A stretch of 15,537 bases of DNA from contig CAIQPA010000584.1 in the NCBI GenBank assembly GCA_903873545.1, positions 1 through 15,537 on the forward strand. The letters run 5' to 3'. The translations under genes and the position numbers were made by a program. Positions 1 through 9,013 of the stretch are shown piece by piece (within the stretch, counting starts at the first letter, position 1; each line of letters opens with the position of its first letter). The notes beneath the pieces were generated by a model, which saw nothing but the letters and a program-made list of their open reading frames with translations, was not told where the DNA came from and made no database searches. Origin of the DNA: an uncultured delta proteobacterium. Lineage in GTDB: Bacteria; Myxococcota_A; Bradymonadia; REDH01.

Positions 1-1073
1 AGTGCGTTGAGGCGGGCGATGTCGGACTCGATGCGGCGGAGTGCGAAGCGGGCATCCTCGCTGGCGCCGGTGAGGCTATCGGCGAGCATCTCGGCATTGA
101 GGCCCATGCTGGAGAGCGGGTTTCGGATCTCGTGGGTAATGCGGCTTGCGAGCTCGCCTGCGGCGGCGAGCCGTTCTGCGCGGAGGCGGGCGTCGTGCTC
201 TAGTTGGAGTGCCTCGTTGGCGGCTTCGAGCTCCTGGTTCTGCGCGCGGAGTCGCTGATCGCGTTCGGAGATGCTGGCGCTCATGTGGCCGAACTCGCGG
301 GCGAGGTCGCCGATTTCGTCGTCGCTCTCGGGCAGTTCGGCGGCTCGGTAGTCGCCGGTTCGCAGTCGAAGGGCGGCGGCTCGGAGTGCCTCGACGGCGC
401 GAAGGGCGCGGGCCACATAGAGGAGGGCGATGGAGGCGACCATCAGGCTAAGTGCAACGGCGATGACGACATAGCGGACCGTCTGCTGCTCCTTCTCTCT
501 CGCGAGCTCGAAGGCCCGGTCTGCGAAGCCATCGACGAGGGTGCCGAGCCGGTCGATACGGCTCTCAAACCGGGTGGCGAGCCGTTCGGCGTCGCGCTGT
601 TTGGCATCGACGGCGCTGGTGTTTGCTTCGAGTTCGACGGCGAGATCGCTGATGCGGGCCTTGAGCCGCTGCTGCTCGACGTGGAGCTCTTCGGCGGCGG
701 CAATGAGGGAGGCAACCAGCGAGGCGGCCTCGACGCCTGTGGCCTCATTGGCGAGCAGTTCCACCTGGCGGTCGAGCGTGGTGAGGGCATGCTCGAGCCG
801 GAGCATGGAGGGGTTGAGCTCCTGGCTGTTGCGGAGGGTGCGGCGGAGGGCCTCGGTGTCGTTGAGTGCAAGGGCGCGGCCGACGGCGCGGGACTCGCGG
901 CGGAGTTCATCGAGCTGTCTGCTGACAGGGACGAAGTCATCGTGGATGAGCGAGAGGTCGCCGATGAGGGAGCGGACGCGCACGGCCTGGTAGGCGATGG
1001 CGCCAGCGGCCGCGAGGCTGGAGAGCAGGACGGCTGCCATGACGCGGGCGATGAGGGAGCGACGCGAAATCAA
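1..1073 (-). CDS. Membrane sensor histidine kinase with HAMP domain, N-terminal part (cut by window edge)
   Basis: The minus-strand reading gives 357 complete codons before the left edge. It begins with a TTG (1071-1073) preceded by AAGGA at 1079-1083 with a 5-nt spacer, which is why I chose this start. Residues about 11-28 are a hydrophobic helix. Residues 30-199 are an Ala/Glu/Arg/Leu-rich, probably periplasmic helical sensor region. A second membrane helix is at about 200-220, followed by a HAMP-like segment (221-275) containing DDEIGDLAREF and a coiled-coil linker. The H-box ITHEIRNPLSSMGLNAEML carries the expected phosphoacceptor His at about residue 314. The ATP-binding domain lies outside the window. 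Known for the family: dimeric inner-membrane kinases that autophosphorylate on this His and pass the phosphate to a response regulator. The partner and the signal cannot be told from here. It is divergent from the biotin carboxylase gene, 86 bp apart. The kinase class is certain; the exact start is fairly sure. Confidence 0.9.
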   Translation of the reverse strand, partial: MISRRSLIARVMAAVLLSSLAAAGAIAYQAVRVRSLIGDLSLIHDDFVPVSRQLDELRRESRAVGRALALNDTEALRRTLRNSQELNPSMLRLEHALTTLDRQVELLANEATGVEAASLVASLIAAAEELHVEQQRLKARISDLAVELEANTSAVDAKQRDAERLATRFESRIDRLGTLVDGFADRAFELAREKEQQTVRYVVIAVALSLMVASIALLYVARALRAVEALRAAALRLRTGDYRAAELPESDDEIGDLAREFGHMSASISERDQRLRAQNQELEAANEALQLEHDARLRAERLAAAGELASRITHEIRNPLSSMGLNAEMLADSLTGASEDARFALRRIESDIARLNA

Positions 1074-1078
1074 GCGTG

Positions 1079-1083
1079 TCCTT
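1079..1083 (-). promoter_or_regulatory. Ribosome binding site fixing the kinase TTG start
   Basis: AAGGA on the minus strand lies 5 nt before TTG 1073-1071. The frame stays open upstream of it, and another TTG at 1088-1086 has its AGG directly abutting the start codon, so this is the better supported start. The next in-frame ATG (1040-1038) would cut into the first membrane helix. Confidence 0.55.
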
Positions 1084-1094
1084 GGCAACCTTCG

Positions 1095-1122
1095 TTGACG
1101 ATTTGGCGCAAAGCAGAGTAAC
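1095..1122 (+). promoter_or_regulatory. Weak candidate sigma70-type promoter for the biotin carboxylase operon
   Basis: In the 86-bp divergent gap there is TTGACG (1095-1100, five of six matches to a -35 box). It is followed after 16 nt by AGTAAC (1117-1122), only a partial match to a -10 box. Position and orientation suit transcription of the biotin carboxylase gene starting at 1160, but the -10 element is poor and this is only a candidate. Confidence 0.25.
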
Positions 1123-1159
1123 CGCAGCGCGGTCGGAGATTGTCGCCGCACGGAGGCAC

Positions 1160-2680
1160 ATGTTCAAGAAAGTCTTGATCGCGAATCGAGGAGAGATCGC
1201 GATTCGCGTAATGCGGACGCTGAAGGAGATGGGGATCGCGACAGTCGCGGTCTACAGCGAGGCCGATAGGCGCGCGCTCCATGTCCGCTACGCCGATGAG
1301 GCCTACTGCGTGGGGCCGGCGCCGAGCCGCGAGAGCTACCTTCGGATGGACAAGATTCTGGAGGTCGCGAAGCTGACGGGCGCCGAGGCGATTCACCCGG
1401 GCTACGGCTTCCTTTCGGAGAATGCGGAGTTCGCGCAGGCCTGTGCCGATGCTGGAGTGGTCTTCATCGGACCGCCACCGTCGGCCATCGAGGCGATGGG
1501 CGAGAAGACGGCCGCGCGTCGCCGGATGATCGCGGCGGGCGTGCCCGTTGTGCCTGGCACGGAGCATCCGATTCCGACGGCCGCAGAGGCGCTGGTGTTT
1601 GCAGAGGCAATTGGCTTTCCGGTGCTGATCAAGGCTGCGGCCGGCGGCGGCGGCAAGGGCATGCGTCGCGTGGACGAGGCCTCTCGGTTTGAGGAGGCCT
1701 TCGACGGGGCGCAGCGCGAGGCGCGGTCGGCCTTCGGAAACGAGGCCTGCTACGTAGAGAAGTTCGTCGTTGAGCCCAAGCATGTGGAGATTCAGGTGTT
1801 GTGCGATGAGCATGGCAACGGCGTCTCGCTGTTTGAGCGTGATTGCAGCGTGCAGCGGCGGCACCAGAAGGTCATCGAGGAGTCGCCCTGCGCGGTGCTC
1901 CCCGACGAGATTCGCCGGAAGATGGGCGAGGTTGCGGTGCAGGGCGCCAAGGCTGTCGGCTACGTTGGTGCAGGCACCTTCGAGTTCCTGCTCGATCGGG
2001 ACAAGAACTTCTACTTCCTCGAGATGAACACCCGCCTTCAGGTGGAGCACCCTGTGACCGAGGCGGTCGTGGGTGTGGACCTGGTGGAGGAGCAGATTCA
2101 CATCGCTGCGGGCCGTCCGCTCCGCTTCACGCAGGAGCAGCTCTCGCAGCGCGGTCATGCCATCGAGGTTCGCATTTATGCGGAGGACCCTGCGAACCAG
2201 TTCCTGCCGTCGCCGGGTCTCATCCGTCGCATGGTTGTTCCTCAGGGGCCGGGCGTGCGCAACGACAGCGGCTACGACTCGGGCACCGAGGTAAGCCTGC
2301 ACTACGATCCCATGGTGGCGAAGTTCATCGTCACGGGCGAGACGCGGGAGAAGGCGCGGCTGCGGCTGCTCCGGGCGCTCGACGAGTACCAGGTGGATGG
2401 CATCGCGAACAACATTGAGTTCCTCAAGGCCTGCCTTGTGGAGCCCGACTTTGTGAGCGGCAGCTACGACACCGGCGTGGTGAATCCGATCCTGGAGCGA
2501 TTCAAGGCGGTGAAGCCGCTGGAGGGCGAGGACGAGGCACTGGCGCTGGCTGCGGCTGCGCTGTCGCTTCACCTTCGTCGCGCGCAGTCGGCAGCGCCGG
2601 CGGCATCGAGCGGCGAGACGGACCGTGATGGTTGGCGTGACTTTGGCAGAGCGCGGCAGGTTAGCCGCCTCTCCACCTAA
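1160..2680 (+). CDS. Biotin carboxylase subunit of an acyl-CoA (probably propionyl-CoA) carboxylase
   Basis: The 506-residue product carries out ATP- and bicarbonate-dependent carboxylation of biotin on the carrier protein. It starts MFKKVLIANRGEIAIR, the usual family start, after GGAGG at 1152-1156 (a short 3-nt spacer). An in-frame ATG at 1076 would add 28 residues unlike the family. Visible motifs are the HPGYGFLSE segment (79-87), the ATP-grasp glycine loop AAAGGGGKGMR (159-169), ERDCSVQRRHQK (226-237) and EMNTRLQVEHPVTE (288-301). The last contains Glu288, Arg292 and Glu296, the same numbers as the catalytic residues of E. coli AccC. The length exceeds E. coli AccC by about 57 residues; the tail ends in a low-complexity linker and a GWR-type segment, as at the start of the BT domain of propionyl-CoA carboxylase alpha chains. 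The carrier domain is in the next gene, 13 nt away. Propionyl-CoA is inferred as substrate from the neighbouring mutase operon; acetyl-CoA cannot be excluded. Confidence 0.93.
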   Translation: MFKKVLIANRGEIAIRVMRTLKEMGIATVAVYSEADRRALHVRYADEAYCVGPAPSRESYLRMDKILEVAKLTGAEAIHPGYGFLSENAEFAQACADAGVVFIGPPPSAIEAMGEKTAARRRMIAAGVPVVPGTEHPIPTAAEALVFAEAIGFPVLIKAAAGGGGKGMRRVDEASRFEEAFDGAQREARSAFGNEACYVEKFVVEPKHVEIQVLCDEHGNGVSLFERDCSVQRRHQKVIEESPCAVLPDEIRRKMGEVAVQGAKAVGYVGAGTFEFLLDRDKNFYFLEMNTRLQVEHPVTEAVVGVDLVEEQIHIAAGRPLRFTQEQLSQRGHAIEVRIYAEDPANQFLPSPGLIRRMVVPQGPGVRNDSGYDSGTEVSLHYDPMVAKFIVTGETREKARLRLLRALDEYQVDGIANNIEFLKACLVEPDFVSGSYDTGVVNPILERFKAVKPLEGEDEALALAAAALSLHLRRAQSAAPAASSGETDRDGWRDFGRARQVSRLST

Positions 2681-2693
2681 GCGGAGCAGGACG

Positions 2694-3227
2694 ATGGGCA
2701 TCGATCGGTATGTACGGGTTCCCGCAAAGCGTGGCGCCAAGGCGGTAGAGATTGCGGTGGAGCCTGCGGGCGAAGACCGGTTTGTGGTGACGGTCGATGG
2801 CCGCCGCTTCGAGCTCGATGCCCATGCGCATGCGAGCGGCGTGGCGATGCGGCATGAGGGCCGGAGTCTCGACGCGCGTGTGGTTTGGGAGGGGAGCGAC
2901 GCGGTGGTGACGCTGCCGAACGGCGCATCGAAGTTCGAGATGCTCGACGCCCGCACCTACGCGCTGAAGGCAGCGACCGGCGCGGCGGGCGGTTCGGCCA
3001 AGCCGGTGCTCAACAGTCCGATGGCCGGCAAGATCATCCTGGTGAAGGTGGTCGAGGGCGACGCGGTGAAGGAGGGGCAGACGCTCGTCATCATCGAGGC
3101 GATGAAGATGGAGAATGAGCTCCGCTGCCTTGCTGCGGGCAAGGTTGTGAAGGTCGCGGTTGCGGCTGGCGACCTGGTGAAGCCCGGCGATAAGCTGCTG
3201 GAGCTCGCCTACGACGCTCAGGACTAG
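2694..3227 (+). CDS. Biotin carboxyl carrier protein of acyl-CoA carboxylase
   Basis: The 177-residue protein carries biotin between the biotin carboxylase and the carboxyltransferase. The C-terminal half (about 103-172) is a biotinyl domain with the hallmark EAMKMEN; the biotinylated lysine is Lys138. Residues about 1-90 are beta-rich and resemble the BT linker domain that joins carboxylase and biotinyl domains in propionyl-CoA carboxylase alpha chains. An Ala/Gly-rich hinge (93-102) separates the halves. The chosen ATG has GGAG seven nt upstream (2683-2686) and lies 13 nt after the biotin carboxylase stop. An in-frame ATG at 2625 would overlap that gene by 56 nt and add 23 Arg/Pro-rich residues, so I rejected it. 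The two genes together (683 aa) correspond to one fused PccA-type chain. The stop shares CTAG with the opposing meaB stop. No carboxyltransferase gene follows. Confidence 0.92.
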   Translation: MGIDRYVRVPAKRGAKAVEIAVEPAGEDRFVVTVDGRRFELDAHAHASGVAMRHEGRSLDARVVWEGSDAVVTLPNGASKFEMLDARTYALKAATGAAGGSAKPVLNSPMAGKIILVKVVEGDAVKEGQTLVIIEAMKMENELRCLAAGKVVKVAVAAGDLVKPGDKLLELAYDAQD

Positions 3228-4233
3228 TCTGCGGAGGGCTTCGCGCCGCTGTGGAGGAAGGCCTCGACGACGGCGCGCGCCGCACGGCCGGGATGCTGGA
3301 GGCCGGCGGTGACGCTGCGCATGGCAGCCTCGCGCGCTGCGGCTGCTTCGGGCTGCGCTGCGAGGGCCTCTTCGATGCCGGTTGCAATGGCGTCGGTGAG
3401 CCAGCGTTCGCGCTGCGCGCGGCGTCGGCTGTCTGCGTCGCCCGAGGCGCAGTTGGCGGCGTGCAGGCGGAGGAGGGTCTGCCAGACCTCTTCGATGCCG
3501 GCGCCGGTGAGGGCGCTGGTGAGCAGGACGGGCGGGGCCTCGTGGCGGTCGCGCGGGAGCACGTGGAGGGCGCTGGCGTAGTCGCGGGCGGTGCGCTTGG
3601 CGGTGCTCTCAAGGAGTCCGTCGGCCTTGTTGATAATGAGGAGGTCGGCCCGCTCGAGGATGCCCCGCTTGATGCCCTGCAGGTCGTCGCCGCCGGCGGG
3701 CAAGAGCAGCAGGGCGAGGAGGTCGACCATGTCTGCGACGGCGGCTTCGGACTGGCCGACGCCGACCGTCTCGATGAGGATGGTGTCGAAGCCTGCCGCT
3801 TCGCAGAGCAGCATCGCCTCACGCGTCTTGCGGGCTGCGCCGCCAAGGTTGCCGGCCGATGGGGAGGGGCGGACGAAGGCTTCGGGGAGGAGCGAGAGCT
3901 CCTGCATGCGGGTCTTGTCGCCGAGGATGGAGCCGCCCGTGAGGGTGGAGCTGGGGTCAACGGCGAGAACGGCGAGCTTGCGGCCGGTGGCGACGAGGTG
4001 GGCGCCAAATCGGTCGATAAAGGAGGATTTTCCGACGCCGGGCGCGCCGGTGATGCCGACGCGGACAGACCGGCCCGTGTGGGGGAGGATGAGGTCGAGG
4101 AGGTCGAGCGCGACCGCCTGGTCCTCGGGCCGCCGGCTCTCCACCATGGTGATGGCGCGTGCCAGGAGGGTGCGGTTGCCCGCGAGGATGCCGTCCGCGA
4201 GCTCCGGAGCGGAGGGTCTGCGGGCAGCGCCTG

Positions 4234-4237
<4 letters not shown>
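3224..4237 (-). CDS. meaB: Methylmalonyl-CoA mutase-associated GTPase MeaB
   Basis: This 337-residue P-loop GTPase belongs to the G3E/ArgK-MeaB family. Known role: it gates delivery of adenosylcobalamin to methylmalonyl-CoA mutase and protects the enzyme from inactivation. Motifs seen are Walker A GAPGVGKS (64-71), VDPSS (93-97), GDKTRM (106-111), the switch segment ETVGVGQSE (156-164), which is diagnostic for MeaB, and the guanine-specificity motif NKAD (203-206). Length is typical. The ATG (4237-4235) overlaps the mutB stop as ATGA; its own ribosome site is weak, which fits translational coupling. It is the last gene of mutA-mutB-meaB, and its 3' end overlaps the carrier gene on the other strand by 4 nt. 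The C-terminal tail (from about residue 285) is Ala/Arg-rich and less conserved. Confidence 0.96.
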
Positions 4238-6359
<2,122 letters not shown>

Positions 6360-6363
<4 letters not shown>

Positions 6364-8048
6364 GGGGTCTCCGAGGGGAGCTGCGCTGCGAGCTGCAGGA
6401 GCGGCGCGAGGCCGGTGGCTAGGTTGAGGAAGTCGGTGAGGCCGGCGGCCTTGAGCTCAGCCGCTGCGTCGCCCGGGTTGCCGGCTGCGTAGAGGTGGCT
6501 CGCGCCGGCGGCGCGGGCAGCATCGAGGAAGGCCGGAGTCTGCTCGGCGAGCAGGGCGTCGGAGGTGCAGAGGCAGGCCACGGTGGCGGCGCTGTCGCTG
6601 CCGAGTGGAACCTCGATGGCCTTGTAGCCAAGCGTTCCGAAGAGGCCCTTTGCGAAGGCGATGCGGGGCTTGAGCTTGTCGGAGGGGTCGCCGATGTGGA
6701 GCGCGACGATGGGGCGTGCGCCGGGCGTCGTGGCTTCGACGGCTGCGCGGGCGGCCTCGACAGGCTGCGACCAGCGCCGGGGCGCGGCGGGGCCTGTTGT
6801 GGGAGCAGCTGGGGCGAAGGCGCGCTCGCCGAGGTCAGGGAACTCGGTGACGCCGATGATGGATTCGCGGCGGCGTGTGACGGCGGCGGCGAACTTGGGT
6901 GCGCTCTCCGCGTCGCCCTTGGTAACAAGTCCGCTGCCGTCCTTTGCGCTGCGCTGCTCCTCTTGGAAGAGGGCCCAGGCTGCGGTGGCGAGCTGCTCGG
7001 TGAGTTGTTCGAGTGCGGCGGAGCCCTGGGCAGGGTCTGCGACAACGCCGAGGTGTGACTCCTCGCGGAGGATGCAGGCAGAGTTGAGCGCGAGCCGAAG
7101 CGCCTCGGTCGAGGCAGCACCTGAGGCGGCGTCGTGGCCGCGCAGGGCGATGGACTGGGCGCCGCCGAGGATTGCGGCGGTGGTCTCGACCGAGAGACGG
7201 ATGAGGTTGGTCCAGGGGGCGAGCGTGGTCTTGCTGCTCAGCGTCTCGAGGGCGTGGATGCGGGGCACGGCGGTGAGGCCGGCGCGGTCAAGGAGCGAGG
7301 CGATCAGCAGCCGCGCGGCGCGAAACTTGGCGAGGGTGAAGAAGAGGTCGCGGCCGGTGCCGAGGAGGAGTTCGAGCCGAGCGGCGACGGGCTCGAGTGC
7401 CATGCCGCGGGCATCTGCGGCTTGGAGCCAGCGGGCGGCTGCGGTGAGGGCGAGGGCGAGTTCGGTGGCCTCGGAGAAGCCGGCCTCGGCGGCGAAGGAG
7501 CCGTCTGCGAGGAGGGCGCCGGGGGACTGGAGGGCCGCTTCGACGGCGGCAGCGGTCTGCTCCGCGCTGGCATGGCCGCGAAGCTGGGCCGGGAAGGGGT
7601 TGGCCGTCGGCTTTACCCTGTGTGCAATCTGCGCGAGCTCAGCTGTGTTGGCGCTCGGCGCACGGAGCAGGGCGACGCGTGGGAGAGGCTGCAGGTCTGC
7701 GAGCGCGTGGGCGATGTCGATGTGGCGGAGCGCGGTGTCGACCCAGACGAGCGAGGCCTCACGGGAGGCGGCGGTGGCGACGAGGGCTGCGAGTTGTGCG
7801 GCTTCGTCGGTCGCAATCAGCGCTGCTGTGGACCAGGCACCGTGGTGGGCAAAGGCCTCGGCGATTGCGCCGTGGGTTGCGCTACCGAGCGCGGTAGGCG
7901 GTGCAGGCTGCAGAAGGGGCGGGAGTTGGAAGCCGTCGCGGCTCCGGATGGTGATCGCGTCGAGCGCAACACCCTTGAGGTCCTTCTCGACCTGGGTGCG
8001 CCACTGTTCGAGCGAGGTGGCGGAGAATGCGGAGGGTCGATGCTGCAT
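6360..8048 (-). CDS. mutA: Methylmalonyl-CoA mutase small (non-catalytic) subunit MutA
   Basis: The 562-residue partner of MutB resembles it in fold but has lost the catalytic machinery. It starts MQHRPSAFSATSLEQWRTQVEKDLKG, the usual family start with an E/QW...VEKDLKG helix. LAKFRAARLL and REESHLGVVADPAQGSAA are the degenerate counterparts of MutB barrel segments. The C-terminal domain (about 460-562) keeps the Rossmann-like layout, but GDPSDKL stands where the cobalamin motif DxHxxG would be, so it should not bind B12. The frame stays open to 8255; the extra 69 residues are Cys/Arg/Pro-rich and unlike the family, so I take the ATG at 8048-8046 despite a weak ribosome site. At 562 aa it is shorter than the 638 residues I recall for Propionibacterium MutA. 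It is first gene of the operon and coupled to mutB by ATGA. Confidence 0.92.
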
Positions 8049-8234
8049 GGGACCACGCTCAGGCGGGTTGAGTGGTAGGCAGGGTAGTCGGGGGCGGCTT
8101 GGCTCGCAACCGAGGGCGCAAAGTTGGCAGGTCGGTCTGCAAAAAGGTGCGGCCTGCGACAGGCAATCGCCCGCGCGTTCGCGGTGAGGGCAGCGGCGGT
8201 GCGAGAAGTGAGCGATGTGCACGAACTGTGCGCG

Positions 8235-8260
8235 GATTCTGTGCGTGCATGGCACGAATC
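8235..8260. repeat. Imperfect inverted repeat overlapping the -24 promoter element
   Basis: The left arm GATTCTGTGC (8235-8244) and right arm GCACGAATC (8252-8260) are complementary except for one extra T in the left arm. A 7-nt centre separates them. The right arm covers most of the -24 element TGGCAC and its spacer. It could be an operator for a dimeric regulator, or chance in GC-rich DNA. Confidence 0.3.
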
Positions 8261-8265
8261 TTGTA
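8250..8265 (+). promoter_or_regulatory. Sigma54 (-24/-12) promoter for the minor pilin-pilY1 operon
   Basis: TGGCACGAATCTTGTA (8250-8265) matches the RpoN consensus TGGCAC-N5-TTGCA at every position except one: T instead of C in the -12 TTGC. The GG/GC spacing is right. The expected transcript start is near 8275, leaving a leader of about 35 nt before the ATG at 8309. Known: sigma54 with an NtrC-type activator drives pilin genes in several type IV pilus systems (PilS/PilR), so the context fits. The activator gene is not visible here. Confidence 0.65.
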
Positions 8266-8308
8266 GACTCACAGTGGCAGGGTGCGGTCGCGCCAACGCA
8301 GGTGATCC

Positions 8309-9013
8309 ATGTCGAACGTTCACAGAGGCAGATTCGGTCGGGGCTTCAGCTTGGTAGAGTTGATGATCGTGGTGGTGATCGCTGGCGCCATCATTGCGAT
8401 CGGCGCCTACTTTGTGAACCGGCCGAACAATGCGAATAACCTGCGGCGTGTGACCTCGCAGACCCGGAATCTGGTGGAGGAGGTGCGCGCTGCAGCTCGT
8501 TCGACGGGTCGCGCGATGCTCATCCAGATTCAGGAGTCGGATGTGGCGTGGGAAGACACGGCAGAGGGTGGGCGCGGGTCGAGCGTGGGTCGGATTACGG
8601 TCTATGTGTCGCCCGACAACACCTGCCAGGGGGGCGTCGTCGGAACGCTGCCAACGCTGACAAAGAACCCGGGATTCGAGTTCGACCATACGCCAAGCGG
8701 CAACTTTCGCGGCGCGGCGCTGGTGCGGGTAGAGCCGTCGAGCTCCTCGGGGGTGACGACACTCTGTTTCACTCCCGCCGGTCGGATGGTGGATGCAGTG
8801 ACGGGCGCCGCCTACGTATCGGTCGGGAACGCAACGGCGCAGAACGGTCTGGTGTTTGGCGGGCGGGTGCTGCTCGAGTTTGTAGAGGCCATCTGCGAGG
8901 GCGGCAGCAACGACGTTTGTCGCACGGGCGCTCTGACGCGCGACCTCGAGGTGGGACCGATGGGTACGATTGACCAGATGCCGCCGGGCTTCCTGATTCG
9001 GAGTCTCTTCTGA
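8309..9013 (+). CDS. GspH/FimT-family type IV minor pilin (prepilin-like)
   Basis: The 234-residue product begins with a short basic leader ending in Gly12, then FSLVELMIVVVIAGAIIAIGAYF. This is a type III prepilin signal with cleavage G12|F13, Glu at mature position 5 and a roughly 20-residue membrane/assembly helix. The remainder is a beta-rich globular domain with LCFTPAGRMVD, typical of GspH/FimT pseudopilins near the C-terminal half. Four cysteines (two in CEGGSNDVC) could form disulphides after export. Known role of FimT/FimU proteins: part of the minor pilin complex that primes pilus assembly at the inner membrane. AGGTGA at 8300-8305 is the ribosome site. It is first gene of the operon, behind the sigma54-type promoter. 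Its stop TGA overlaps the pilV ATG by 1 nt. FimU and FimT cannot be told apart from sequence alone. Confidence 0.88.
   Translation: MSNVHRGRFGRGFSLVELMIVVVIAGAIIAIGAYFVNRPNNANNLRRVTSQTRNLVEEVRAAARSTGRAMLIQIQESDVAWEDTAEGGRGSSVGRITVYVSPDNTCQGGVVGTLPTLTKNPGFEFDHTPSGNFRGAALVRVEPSSSSGVTTLCFTPAGRMVDAVTGAAYVSVGNATAQNGLVFGGRVLLEFVEAICEGGSNDVCRTGALTRDLEVGPMGTIDQMPPGFLIRSLF

Larger units (their letters stand above)
8049..8308. other. Divergent intergenic regulatory region between mutA and the minor pilin operon
   Basis: This is the largest non-coding gap in the window (260 bp). Its right part (8216-8264) holds the sigma54-type promoter, an imperfect inverted repeat and three TGTGC repeats described separately. 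The mutA promoter should lie in the left part on the minus strand. The best I see is TTGCGA (about 8111-8106) followed after 17 nt by TACCCT (about 8088-8083), too weak to list as a promoter. No RNA gene or intrinsic terminator is evident. Confidence 0.7.

Noticed and set aside
204..1121. 305-codon open frame on the plus strand opposite the histidine kinase
   Set aside because: Gly/Glu-rich with no domain. The minus strand gives two membrane helices, HAMP and a clear H-box.
2600..2700. Sequencing frameshift splitting one fused carboxylase gene
   Set aside because: A stop, a 13-nt gap, a ribosome site and a sensible new start are all present, and split versions are known in deltaproteobacterial lineages. 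It cannot be fully excluded without reads.
1070..2956. 628-codon open frame antisense to the biotin carboxylase and carrier genes
   Set aside because: Its composition is Arg/His/Leu-rich with no domain. The sense strand encodes full ATP-grasp and biotinyl motifs, so this is a shadow frame.
8049..8255. N-terminal extension of MutA by 69 residues to an ATG at 8255
   Set aside because: The extension is Cys/Arg/Pro-rich and unlike MutA proteins, while the downstream ATG gives the usual family start.
8249..8308. Possible cobalamin riboswitch ahead of mutA: GCCACTGTGA on the minus strand near 8269-8278
   Set aside because: This short string resembles part of B12 riboswitches and the operon is B12-dependent. 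However, no AAGTCAGGAGACC-like B12 box follows, the other conserved blocks are missing, and it lies over 200 nt from mutA inside the pilin promoter region.
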